From Pedobacter lusitanus (GTDB lineage Bacteria > Bacteroidota > Bacteroidia > Sphingobacteriales > Sphingobacteriaceae): a stretch of 64,000 nucleotides of DNA. The notes under the pieces were generated by a model. It worked only from the letters and a program-made list of their open reading frames with translations, ran no database searches and was not told the DNA's origin. Below, piece after piece: positions 55,783 through 64,000 of this stretch. A program made the translations under genes and the position numbers. Positions within the stretch are counted from its first letter, which is position 1; each line of letters starts with the position of its first letter. The DNA is taken from contig NZ_CP157278.1 of assembly GCF_040026395.1 (NCBI RefSeq), positions 3,100,001 to 3,164,000 on the forward strand, read 5' to 3'.

Positions 55783-57588
55783 ATGAATAGCTTTGATTAC
55801 AAAAAGGCATTAGCCGATATTCCTCATAAACCCGGTGTTTATCAATACTGGGATACCGAGGGTATACTTATCTATATTGGCAAAGCCAAGGATTTAAGAA
55901 ACCGGGTAGGCTCTTATTTTAATCAGGATAATCAGATGAATGGTAAAACCAGGGTACTGGTTTCCAAAATCCGCAAGATTACCTTTACCATTGTAGATAC
56001 CGAGATTGATGCCTGGCTGCTGGAAAACAGCCTGATCAAAAAGCATCAGCCCAGGTATAATATCATGCTGAAAGATGATAAGACCTATCCATGGATTATT
56101 ATCAAAAAAGAACCTTTCCCCCGTTTATACTGGACCAGGAAAATGGTCAAAGACGGCTCTACCTATTTTGGCCCTTATGCCTCTGTAGGTATGATGCATA
56201 CCATTCTTGACCTGATCAAGGAGACTTACCCTTTGCGCACCTGTAATCTGCCGCTCAGCGAAGAAAACATCAGTGCCGGTAAATTTAAAGTCTGTCTGGA
56301 GTATCAGATCGGTAATTGTAAAGGTCCTTGTCAGGCTTATCAGTCTGATGCCGACTATGACCATAACATAGAAGAAATCAAAGATATTCTAAATGGCAAA
56401 ATCGGTAATGTTATCAAAGAAGTTAAGCAGACTATCAAAAATGCAGTTGCCGAACTGAATTTTGAATATGCCCATCAGTATCAGAAAAAACTGCTGGTTT
56501 TAGAAAAGTACCAGAGTAAATCAACTGTGGTCAACAGCTCTATTACCAATGTTGATGTGGTAAGTATTGCTTCTGATGAGCGTTATGCCTTTGTCAATTA
56601 TCTGAAAATCATGAATGGCAGTATCATTCAGACCCAAACCATAGAAATTAAAAAGCGTCTGGATGAATCTGATGAAGAACTGCTTACCCTGGCTATCACA
56701 GAGTTCAGAACAAAGTTCAGCAGTACCTCCAGAGAAATCATTGTTCCTTTTGAGATTAAGCTGAAAGACGAGAATTTAAAGTTTACTGTTCCCAAGCTTG
56801 GAGAGAAGAAAAACCTGCTGGAACTTTCTCATAAAAACGTATTGTTCTTCAGACGGGAAAAACTAAATCAATATGAAAAACTGAACCCGGATTTAAGAAC
56901 CGAACGCATTTTAACACAAATGCAGAAAGACTTAATGCTGACTCAGCTACCTGTCCATATCGAATGTTTTGATAACTCCAACTTTCAGGGAGCTTATCCG
57001 GTTTCTGCAATCGTGGTATTCAAAGATGCCAAACCTTCTAAAAAAGATTACAGACACTTCAATGTAAAAACGGTAGAAGGCCCCAATGATTTCGCGACTA
57101 TGGAAGAAGCTGTTTACAGGCGATATAAGCGCATGATGGAAGAAGAGGACACCTTACCTCAGCTCATCATCATTGACGGCGGTAAAGGCCAGCTATCGTC
57201 TGCAGTGAGCAGTTTAAAGAAATTAGGGATAGACAAGAAAGTTACGGTCATCGGCATTGCCAAAAGACTCGAAGAATTATATTATCCCGGAGACAGCTAT
57301 CCGCTTCACCTGGATAAAAAATCAGAGACCCTCAAAATCATTCAGCAGCTTCGTGACGAGGCCCACCGTTTTGGGATCACCTTCCACAGAAAGAAAAGAG
57401 ATCAGGGTACACTGAAAACAGAATTAGAAGATATTCCCGGTATTGGCAAGGCAACGGCCGATAAACTGCTGCGTCAGTTCAAGTCCGTTAAAAAGATCAG
57501 AGAAGCAACAGAGGCCGAGCTCGAAAAGGTATTGAACAAAGCACAGGTCAAAACCCTGCTTAGTCACTTCAGTCCAAAAGATATTTAA
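55783..57588 (+). CDS. uvrC: UvrABC excinuclease subunit C
   Basis: The 601-residue protein makes both incisions in nucleotide excision repair. Domains: GIY-YIG nuclease (about 14-95, GVYQYWD and IYIGKA), Cys-rich region (about 145-175), UVR motif (about 205-240), RNase H-like nuclease (about 380-540, CFDNSNFQG and IIDGGKGQL) and C-terminal helix-hairpin-helix (EDIPGIGKATADKLL). Start and stop fit directly after PBP1A. A terminator follows 14 bp later. Confidence 0.96.
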   Translation: MNSFDYKKALADIPHKPGVYQYWDTEGILIYIGKAKDLRNRVGSYFNQDNQMNGKTRVLVSKIRKITFTIVDTEIDAWLLENSLIKKHQPRYNIMLKDDKTYPWIIIKKEPFPRLYWTRKMVKDGSTYFGPYASVGMMHTILDLIKETYPLRTCNLPLSEENISAGKFKVCLEYQIGNCKGPCQAYQSDADYDHNIEEIKDILNGKIGNVIKEVKQTIKNAVAELNFEYAHQYQKKLLVLEKYQSKSTVVNSSITNVDVVSIASDERYAFVNYLKIMNGSIIQTQTIEIKKRLDESDEELLTLAITEFRTKFSSTSREIIVPFEIKLKDENLKFTVPKLGEKKNLLELSHKNVLFFRREKLNQYEKLNPDLRTERILTQMQKDLMLTQLPVHIECFDNSNFQGAYPVSAIVVFKDAKPSKKDYRHFNVKTVEGPNDFATMEEAVYRRYKRMMEEEDTLPQLIIIDGGKGQLSSAVSSLKKLGIDKKVTVIGIAKRLEELYYPGDSYPLHLDKKSETLKIIQQLRDEAHRFGITFHRKKRDQGTLKTELEDIPGIGKATADKLLRQFKSVKKIREATEAELEKVLNKAQVKTLLSHFSPKDI

Positions 57589-57601
57589 AACCTGTTCCAA
57601 T

Positions 57602-57638
57602 AAAAAAGCCGCTATCTATAAAGACAGCGGCTTTTTTA
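57602..57638. terminator. Bidirectional terminator between uvrC and gldN
   Basis: The stem AAAAAGCCGCT pairs with AGCGGCTTTTT, with a small inner bulge. It ends both the sprE-uvrC transcript and the convergent gldKLMN operon. Confidence 0.86.
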
Positions 57639-57657
57639 TGAGATTATCATCAGAGAT

Positions 57658-58761
57658 TTAGTATTCCCACAGACTCTGTTCATAGTCTGCCATACTTTTC
57701 TTGATGCGTTCAGACTCATATAACTTTCTTGGATCTTTAGGATCGGTCTGATTCAGAATCTCCACGATAGTTTTATTAGCCGGATTAGTTTCTTTCACAA
57801 TATTACTCGAGAACAGCCTTCTGACAAAGAAGTCATCAAATGTCAGTACCGAGGCATCATTAGCCGGGTCTACGAGCTTTTTCTTACTCAGCAATGTTCT
57901 GGCTTCATCATAGTAAATCCAGAATACAGGCTGCCAGTTACCTTCTACCATTTTTAACGGTGCCAGCCCCACAATACGCGGTTCAAACACAGATCTTTTG
58001 GTATCCAGAATCCAGTCTTCTTTAATTCTGTATTTTAAAAACTCATCAGGTCTTAAGCGTTTAAGCGTAGGCTCTCCTATTTTACCTTTCTCGTCTGCCT
58101 CACCTTCAGAAGTTCCTCTTGCATTTCTCAATGCTTCGGCAGAAGTCAGTGCGATTTTGAAAGCGTCATTATCTTCCAGCAATTTACCGGCAACAGTATC
58201 CTTTGGTGAATAAGCGGTCAGCTCTTCATTGCCGATAGCTTCCAGCAGTACTTCAATCAGTTTGGAGCTTTCTGTATTTAAAACCGAATTGATCGTATCA
58301 CGCAGGTCGATTTCTCTCCATACCCGTTTAGAGTAAAAAACATCTTCTTCTCTTACATCAGCATAGGGAACCATGACACTGCTATCCACATCTTTTCTGG
58401 CAAAAAAGCCATCTTTTGGCGGAGTTTTAATCTTTGATTTTTTAAGCAGCGGATTAGTAACAGGAGCAGCTGCTGTAACTACCGGTGTATTCACAGCCGG
58501 CTTACCTGCTGAAGGCGTATTGACTGCAGGTGTAGTAACCCCTGGCGTAGTAACCGGGGTAACCGTTTCAGTTGCCGGTCCTGCACTTTGTGTAGTTGGA
58601 GCAACAGCTGGTTCAGCAGCTGGCACAGTAACGGGCGCAGCCGATGTTTTAACCGGTTTTACTTTAGGACGCTGACTTACTATTGGTTTTACAGGTTTGT
58701 TCTGAGCGAAAGATGCGGTGCCCAGAAACAACAGGATAATCAGATATAAAAAATTTTTCAT
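57658..58761 (-). CDS. gldN: Type IX secretion/gliding protein GldN
   Basis: This 367-residue protein has a signal peptide ending ASFAQN. Residues about 21-105 are low-complexity, rich in Pro, Thr, Val and Ala, with repeats such as PAVNTP. The GldN core follows (about 118-367, FFARKDVD, YSKRVWREIDLRD). GldN (PorN) is a periplasmic ring component with GldK. It is the last gene of the gldKLMN operon. The low-complexity N-terminus is longer than the core requires. Confidence 0.93.
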   Translation of the reverse strand: MKNFLYLIILLFLGTASFAQNKPVKPIVSQRPKVKPVKTSAAPVTVPAAEPAVAPTTQSAGPATETVTPVTTPGVTTPAVNTPSAGKPAVNTPVVTAAAPVTNPLLKKSKIKTPPKDGFFARKDVDSSVMVPYADVREEDVFYSKRVWREIDLRDTINSVLNTESSKLIEVLLEAIGNEELTAYSPKDTVAGKLLEDNDAFKIALTSAEALRNARGTSEGEADEKGKIGEPTLKRLRPDEFLKYRIKEDWILDTKRSVFEPRIVGLAPLKMVEGNWQPVFWIYYDEARTLLSKKKLVDPANDASVLTFDDFFVRRLFSSNIVKETNPANKTIVEILNQTDPKDPRKLYESERIKKSMADYEQSLWEY

Positions 58762-58768
58762 CTTGATT

Positions 58769-60307
58769 CTATTTAGCTGTAAATGTTATACCATCTAAAT
58801 TCTTTTGTCTGCCATCAGGTCCTTCAGCAATAATATCCTTGAAGATAACTGTTGCTCCCGGTTTAATGGAATTCAAAGCACCTTTGATCTGTCCGCTGAA
58901 AGAACCACCACTGTTAGGGATGTTCACTGCGTCCGATCTTGGGTTAATAAAGGTAGCGTTAAATCTTACTACTTTGTATTTTATATCAAATACGAAATCT
59001 TCCAGCTGCGTTTCGATCACATTAGATCTTGATAACCACTCCAGATCAACACTGCCACCAGATTTTCCCTTAATAAGGGCTTTTGGTGTAGGCAAAGCTT
59101 TTACTCTGAATTGCTGTGAACCTAAATTCACTGTTTTACCGGCATTATTGGCTGTCACATTAATGTTGACTACCTGGCCAATCTGGCCACCTCCCACACT
59201 TACAGAATATTTACCATTTGAACCGCTCATTGAACCAGCAGAAATACTGGCCTTTACGCTTTCTAAAGGAAATCCGGCAGCCGAAACTGAGAATGGATTT
59301 GGAATACCTGCATAGATTACATTCATTTTGTCAGGAGACACCGTAGCCGATGGTTTGGCCACCTGGTAAGTTTGTTCCGGAGTTCTGTATTCTTTGATCT
59401 GTCCGTCAGTTTGTTTGACACGGATTGTACCAACCCATTTAAAGACACCAACAGAACCTGTTCCACCAGTATAAGTTCCTTTACCATCTTTGGTCGCTAA
59501 TCTGCCACCGCCAACACTGATTTCAGGACTTGATTTTGAATCACTTGCTGTCAGGAAAACCTGCGCAGTATAAGGCTGACCCTGGATTACGTAAGAAGTT
59601 GGCGCAACCGCAACCGCAGCAAACTGATCCAGGTTGACCAGTGATTTGTCCATATTTCCGAAAAGTTTTTTAACAATTTCGGCCTCAGCATTCCTGGTAT
59701 CCGACTGAATTTTAGTCAGGACAGTATTTGCCGCAGTTAAAGGAGTTCCTTCACCAAAATTAATGTCTTCCCATTTTTTCTTACCTTCTATGCTTTTTTC
59801 CGCATCCTTTGCTTCTAAAGAAAAAGAAACATGTTTGCGGTCTTCTGTTTCTAAAAGTGCGATCAGTTTTTCACGGGTTTCATTGATTTTGGCTTTAAGT
59901 TTCTCTCCTTCTTTAGCGTTAATCATAATTCCCTGAGCGATATCCTGATTTGCTCTCTCTTTCAGGTCGCCTGTTTCAGGATCGATACCACCACCGGCAG
60001 TATTAAACTGCTGTTTTAACTGCTGGATATAACTATTCAGGTCGTCAGCATATTTTTTTGCCTGGTTGGCCTTAGCCCAGATCGGCTGTGCCCTTCCCGG
60101 CTCTTCTTTAAGTTTTGTATTCTGAAATGAAGTGAACAACTGATCAATGCTGGTGCTCACATTCGTTCTTGATGAATCAAGACTGTCATTGATATTCTTA
60201 AAGGCATTAAGTATAGTATCAGATACGTTTAGGGCAAGCATAGCTAACAATACCAAATACATGATATTGATCATCTTCTGCCTTGTTGTTTCTTTTCCTC
60301 CGGCCAT
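58769..60307 (-). CDS. gldM: Type IX secretion/gliding motor protein GldM
   Basis: This 512-residue inner-membrane protein has the usual short cytoplasmic start and one membrane helix (MINIMYLVLLAMLALNVS, about 12-30). The long periplasmic part has four domains rich in beta structure. GldM, with GldL, converts proton motive force to rotation and drives type IX secretion and gliding. It lies 7 bp before gldN. Confidence 0.95.
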   Translation of the reverse strand: MAGGKETTRQKMINIMYLVLLAMLALNVSDTILNAFKNINDSLDSSRTNVSTSIDQLFTSFQNTKLKEEPGRAQPIWAKANQAKKYADDLNSYIQQLKQQFNTAGGGIDPETGDLKERANQDIAQGIMINAKEGEKLKAKINETREKLIALLETEDRKHVSFSLEAKDAEKSIEGKKKWEDINFGEGTPLTAANTVLTKIQSDTRNAEAEIVKKLFGNMDKSLVNLDQFAAVAVAPTSYVIQGQPYTAQVFLTASDSKSSPEISVGGGRLATKDGKGTYTGGTGSVGVFKWVGTIRVKQTDGQIKEYRTPEQTYQVAKPSATVSPDKMNVIYAGIPNPFSVSAAGFPLESVKASISAGSMSGSNGKYSVSVGGGQIGQVVNINVTANNAGKTVNLGSQQFRVKALPTPKALIKGKSGGSVDLEWLSRSNVIETQLEDFVFDIKYKVVRFNATFINPRSDAVNIPNSGGSFSGQIKGALNSIKPGATVIFKDIIAEGPDGRQKNLDGITFTAK

Positions 60308-60349
60308 TATTATGGTTCTCTGTGGTGATTAAATAAATTGATTACCTGA

Positions 60350-61156
60350 TTATGGACGAGGCTGATTCATTGCTGTCAGCATGTTGCCATAAATAGCATT
60401 CAGTGAAGACAGATTTTTCGCCAGTTTACCTACTTCTTCTTTAAATTGTTTTGAATCATCCATAGATTCATTGAAGTTACTCATCGTAGCCGAAAGGTTC
60501 TGATAGAATTTGTTCATCGATTTAAGGTGTGAAGTAGAATCCTGTAATTCCAATTCATAAACTGCATTTAAAGCAGATAGATTTTTAGACAGGTTATTGA
60601 CCTGCTCATGGTAAGATTTTGAAGCATTACCACTTTCACCAAGCTCTACCAATTGTGTAGTTGCTTTACTGAATGCACCATTCAGCTGATCAAAACCTGC
60701 AGAAGCCTGTTTTACTCTGCCTGTAAAATCATTGGTTGCGACTGCTGCATCTGCAACTGTTGAAATATTAGCTACTTTATCGCCAAAGGTGCGTAATCCG
60801 CTGCCCAGGCTTTCAATTAATTCAGGACCTATTTTAGCATCGCCCAGCATTTTATCCAATGCTGCTGTAGAAGAAAATCCTGCCGCAGCAACTGGTCTTG
60901 CTGTAGCTACCGGCAACTCGCCTTTAAAATCATCTCTTAATTCTGGATATACTTTTTCCCAGGCTAATTCTGGTTCTGGCGGGAAAAACCCGGTGATAAA
61001 GAATAATGCTGCTTCAACACCCAGACCTATACCAATTGCATAACTTCCCCAGATACCACCAATGTGAAGGATTTTACATAACGCTCCCAAAATTACAATA
61101 CTCGCGCCCCATGAGATTGCCGTGTGTAACCAATTAGAATTCTTTTTAGCTGCCAT
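60350..61156 (-). CDS. gldL: Type IX secretion/gliding motor protein GldL
   Basis: This 268-residue protein has two membrane helices at the N-terminus (about 11-30 and 35-58) and a long cytoplasmic tail with coiled-coil repeats. A Glu in the second helix (GVEAALFF, about 49) is the residue studied as proton-linked in this family. GldL forms a pentameric stator around GldM. The gap to gldM is 42 bp. Confidence 0.95.
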   Translation of the reverse strand: MAAKKNSNWLHTAISWGASIVILGALCKILHIGGIWGSYAIGIGLGVEAALFFITGFFPPEPELAWEKVYPELRDDFKGELPVATARPVAAAGFSSTAALDKMLGDAKIGPELIESLGSGLRTFGDKVANISTVADAAVATNDFTGRVKQASAGFDQLNGAFSKATTQLVELGESGNASKSYHEQVNNLSKNLSALNAVYELELQDSTSHLKSMNKFYQNLSATMSNFNESMDDSKQFKEEVGKLAKNLSSLNAIYGNMLTAMNQPRP

Positions 61157-61210
61157 ATTTCTACTATATAGATGTTGTTTTTAAAATTTTATAATTGAGA
61201 TAGAATCAAT

Positions 61211-62581
61211 TTAGTTTTTGAAGTGAATATCAGTTCCTGCATAAGAAGAAACGCATCTGAATCCAATATAAGATCTGGCCTGATCCTGGTATTCATAAGT
61301 GCCTACAGCATTCTGAAGAAAGAAACCGATGTCTTTCCATGAACCGCCTCTAACCACTTTACGTTTAAGATATTTACTGTCTGTAGTTTTAGCTACATAG
61401 GTGAAGTTTGGATTAAAATCCAGCAATAACGGTGCTGCTGAATTGTTATAGGCAGTTACAGTCCATTCTGCTACGTTTCCGGCCATGTTATATAAACCGT
61501 AATCGTTAGGGAAATAAGATTTCACATTAACGGTGTATAAACCACCATCATCAGAATAATTACCTCTGCCTACCTTGAAGTTAGCCTGCATACATCCTTT
61601 GGTATTTCTGACATAAGGGCCACCCCATGGGTATTTCGTTTTCACATTACCTCCTCTTGCCGCATATTCAAACTCAGCATCTGTAGGTAATCTGTATTCC
61701 GGACGTGAACTTAAAGGAATTTTTCTTGAAGCCGCAACCGGCTCATATAAGCGGGTACGCCATACACAGAATGCATTTGCCTGTTCCCAGGTTACCCCTA
61801 CTACAGGATAATTATCATAAGAAGGGTGATTGAAGTAAGATTTCACCATCGGGTCATTCTGAGAATAAGAATAATCCAGTTTCCAAACCATTGTATCCGG
61901 GTAAACATTTACCGAAGGAAACTGATTCGGGTTATTAGGATCAGGTGAATCCACATAACTTTCAATAAAGTCTTTACGCTTTTTAGTCGGATCTTTTCTT
62001 CCGGCTTCTGCCAGATCAAGATTCACGAAACTATAAGAATATCTTAATTTTCTAATGTCCAGATCATTGCGGCCTGGCAGTGCGTCATCTCCCGAATAAT
62101 ACATATCCTTGAATTTAGCACTTAAACCACCTTTTTTATCATTCCAGAGCGCAGAACCATTACCGACTTTCTTCCAGTCAATATTTTTCTGTCCGGAAGT
62201 AAGGCTTGCACCTCCGGCTGTCTGAGTTTTAGGGGTGATGAAATATCCTGGCGCTCCGCTTGGGCCTACAGTGGTCAAAGCAACAGAGTCTCTTACCCAG
62301 TTCACAAATTGTCTGTACTTGGCGTTGGTGATCTCTGTTTCGTCCATATAAAATGCACTGAATGAGGTCATCCTGCTTGGGGAAGTCTGTGAGTTGTTAA
62401 TATCCTCGTCAGACATACCGATCAGCGTTTTACCCTGAGGAATATAGACCATTCCCCTTGGCATTTTTTTGTTATTGAATTTCTTATTATATACACCAAC
62501 CAGTTCTCCCTGACCGCCTTTTCCGCATCCGGATAGGATTGCTGTAATTAATATAAAACCCAGTGTGTAAATTTTCCTCAT
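61211..62581 (-). CDS. gldK: Type IX secretion/gliding lipoprotein GldK
   Basis: This 456-residue outer-membrane-associated lipoprotein has a lipobox at Cys19 (ILSGC, then GKG) and a formylglycine-generating-enzyme-like fold: MVYIPQGKTLIGM, AFYMDETEITNAKY, GVTWEQANAFCVWR, AGNVAEWT and VVRGGSW. The fold is structural in GldK and no sulfatase-activating role is expected. It builds the periplasmic ring with GldN. It is the first gene of the operon. Confidence 0.95.
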   Translation of the reverse strand: MRKIYTLGFILITAILSGCGKGGQGELVGVYNKKFNNKKMPRGMVYIPQGKTLIGMSDEDINNSQTSPSRMTSFSAFYMDETEITNAKYRQFVNWVRDSVALTTVGPSGAPGYFITPKTQTAGGASLTSGQKNIDWKKVGNGSALWNDKKGGLSAKFKDMYYSGDDALPGRNDLDIRKLRYSYSFVNLDLAEAGRKDPTKKRKDFIESYVDSPDPNNPNQFPSVNVYPDTMVWKLDYSYSQNDPMVKSYFNHPSYDNYPVVGVTWEQANAFCVWRTRLYEPVAASRKIPLSSRPEYRLPTDAEFEYAARGGNVKTKYPWGGPYVRNTKGCMQANFKVGRGNYSDDGGLYTVNVKSYFPNDYGLYNMAGNVAEWTVTAYNNSAAPLLLDFNPNFTYVAKTTDSKYLKRKVVRGGSWKDIGFFLQNAVGTYEYQDQARSYIGFRCVSSYAGTDIHFKN

Positions 62582-62665
62582 AAGCCCTAGAGCAATTTTA
62601 CAACAATTTTATCAAATATGATTGATATAAACAATTATTCTGAGATAAAAATATGTCTTAAAAGC

Positions 62666-62707
62666 AAAAAAAGCAAGATGTTAACGATTTCATAACATCT
62701 TGCTTTT
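62666..62707 (-). terminator. Terminator after hemD
   Basis: The stem AAGCAAGATGTTA pairs with TAACATCTTGCTT around a short loop. On the minus strand it is followed by a T-run. It lies between the hemD stop and gldK. Confidence 0.82.
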
Positions 62708-62774
62708 CAGTTTTTAAAAAAATTGGCACAGGAGACCTTTCCCCAATTTGGGAAAATAAGTCAACAACTTCCCG

Positions 62775-63545
62775 TTATTTATTGGATTTCTTTATATAAT
62801 TTTCGATTGCCATGATCATTGATGGCGACTCCGGTGAAGGGGCAGCAATATCAACAATCAGGTTATTATCCTTAACAGCCTTATGCGTATTTACTCCAAA
62901 CGCTGCAATCCGTGTATTATTTTGCTGGAACTCAGGAAAATTTGTATACAGCGACTGAATACTGGAAGGGCTAAAGAAAGCAATCATATCATAAGTCACT
63001 TCAGCAAGATCAGAAAGATCACTCACTACGGTCTTAAACAATACTGCAGGCGTCAGGTCGTATCCATTTTTCAACAGGAAATTCATGGTATCTTCTGTGG
63101 CCACATCAGAACATGGGTAAAGGAATTTCTCCCCTGCATGTTTCTTCAGGACTTCAGATAAATCGGCAGCAGTCTGCTTTCCGAAAAATATCTTACGTTT
63201 CCGGTACTGGATATATTTTTGAAGGTATAGTGCGGTTGATTCCGAAATACAAAAGTACTTCAGATCTGCAGGCACTTCGTACCGCATTTCCTCACTAATT
63301 CTAAAAAAATGATCTACCGCATTTCTGCTTGTAAATACTACAGCAGTAAAATCAGCTAATGTGATCTTGTCTTTTCTAAAGTCCCTTGCTGGAATACCTT
63401 CCACATGAATGAAGGATCTGAAATCAATTTTTAAATTGTATTTCTTAGCCAAATCAAAGTATGGGGACTTCTCTGTTTCGGGCTTTGGCAAAGTTATCAG
63501 TATACTTTTTACTTTACGCAACCTATCTTCTGTTTTTTCTTGCAT
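62775..63545 (-). CDS. hemD: Uroporphyrinogen-III synthase family protein
   Basis: The 256-residue protein has the two-lobed HemD fold. Recognisable parts are AVVFTSRNAVDHFF in lobe 1 and MIAFFSPSSIQSLY in lobe 2. HemD closes the tetrapyrrole ring to give uroporphyrinogen III. Sequence conservation in this family is low, so the call rests on these two segments and length. It lies 9 bp after the DUF4271 gene, a pairing common in Bacteroidota. Confidence 0.85.
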   Translation of the reverse strand: MQEKTEDRLRKVKSILITLPKPETEKSPYFDLAKKYNLKIDFRSFIHVEGIPARDFRKDKITLADFTAVVFTSRNAVDHFFRISEEMRYEVPADLKYFCISESTALYLQKYIQYRKRKIFFGKQTAADLSEVLKKHAGEKFLYPCSDVATEDTMNFLLKNGYDLTPAVLFKTVVSDLSDLAEVTYDMIAFFSPSSIQSLYTNFPEFQQNNTRIAAFGVNTHKAVKDNNLIVDIAAPSPESPSMIMAIENYIKKSNK

Positions 63546-63554
63546 TTTACCTAA

Positions 63555-64000
63555 TTACAGCTCTAATCCTATGGCCTTGATTAATATCAAAATAGGACAT
63601 ATTTCGAGGGCACAAAAGTACATAAATAAATAGAATTTTGAAAACCGATAGTGAGATAAAATATTTATTCCCGCTCTTATAAATTGAAATGTGAAGATTA
63701 CGCCCAGCAGAATAAATGAGATAACTATGTAATATATACCATATTTCATTGGTGATAAGGCGAACGCAACAACCAATGGAATAAAGATTAAAGAGATGTT
63801 AAAATAACTCAAATATAATATAGAAATGTACTCGTGGACGGGTTTTTGGATGTTAAACAGATGTCCCAGTATTCTCAATAAAAAAATTTTCATCGCATAA
63901 AGCACCACAACAAGAACAGAAACACTGACAAAAAAACGAAATCCCTGATGCACATAAGCGAGCTGATAATACTGTGCAACGAGGTAAAAAAACATGCCGA
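63555..64000 (-). CDS. DUF4271 membrane protein, 5' end outside the window
   Basis: At least 146 residues with about four to five membrane helices are visible. The frame remains open to the window edge, so the N-terminus lies beyond 64000. It matches the DUF4271 type found next to hemD in many Bacteroidota. Function is unknown. Its stop is 9 bp before the hemD start, so the two are probably co-transcribed. Confidence 0.75.
   Translation of the reverse strand, partial: GMFFYLVAQYYQLAYVHQGFRFFVSVSVLVVVLYAMKIFLLRILGHLFNIQKPVHEYISILYLSYFNISLIFIPLVVAFALSPMKYGIYYIVISFILLGVIFTFQFIRAGINILSHYRFSKFYLFMYFCALEICPILILIKAIGLEL

Noticed and set aside
58839..59315. 158-codon plus-strand frame opposite gldM
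   Set aside because: It mirrors gldM codons and has no recognisable domain.

Overview
The window is from a Bacteroidota chromosome, most likely a Sphingobacteriaceae member close to Pedobacter. This rests on gene content: a gliding/type IX secretion set (gldB, sprE/porW, gldKLMN), a FecI-FecR-SusC-SusD locus, GH97 and GH18 glycosidases, a tricorn-like S41 peptidase, an ATP synthase cluster without atpD/atpC, and TAnnTTTG promoter boxes. Base composition is moderately AT-rich. No rRNA, tRNA, CRISPR array, transposase or prophage gene was seen.

Layout. 1-4160: a truncated secreted GH18 lipoprotein (endo-beta-N-acetylglucosaminidase type), a GH97 glycosidase and a convergent Xaa-Pro aminopeptidase. 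4161-4772: a gap holding a perfect 31-bp inverted repeat built from 11-bp units. 4773-13230: a nutrient-uptake operon of ECF sigma factor, FecR anti-sigma, STN-type SusC receptor, SusD lipoprotein and a two-domain enzyme joining a GDPD/PLC-like domain to an alkaline phosphatase, closed by a terminator. The likely substrate class is phosphodiesters or other organic phosphates. 13309-15836: a lipoprotein esterase, a secreted C1 peptidase and a small membrane protein. 15997-20380: ileS, a DksA/TraR-like gene and lspA. The IleRS carries GIHH in place of HIGH, the signature reported for mupirocin hyper-resistant IleRS2. 20381-21135: a gene-free stretch with a 28-bp perfect palindrome arm pair and a possible gene remnant.

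21136-32453: a SIMPL protein, a small membrane protein, serS, rsmI, a PH-SHOCT protein, lnt, the tricorn-like peptidase and nadE. 32460-38755: an outer-membrane beta-barrel gene divergent from gldB, a patatin phospholipase, comB, gcvT, a GT4 glycosyltransferase and rnhB. 38778-43281: an ABC permease, a GT2 glycosyltransferase, a flippase-like membrane protein, ruvC and a SAM-methyltransferase-like gene. 43378-50443: two small genes and the ATP synthase cluster. 50606-57588: sprE/porW, PBP1A and uvrC. 57658-62581: the gldKLMN operon. The right end has hemD and a truncated DUF4271 membrane protein.

How the genes fit together. GldK, GldL, GldM, GldN, GldB and SprE are parts of the type IX secretion/gliding machine. 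LspA and Lnt are two of the three steps that mature the many lipoproteins here (SusD, GldB, GldK, SprE, the esterase, the GH18 enzyme). Most genes are conserved housekeeping functions. The points most worth a second look are the GXHH IleRS, the GDPD-phosphatase fusion in a SusCD operon, the two hairpin-forming intergenic repeats, comB outside a coenzyme M context, and several genes whose only plausible start is TTG.
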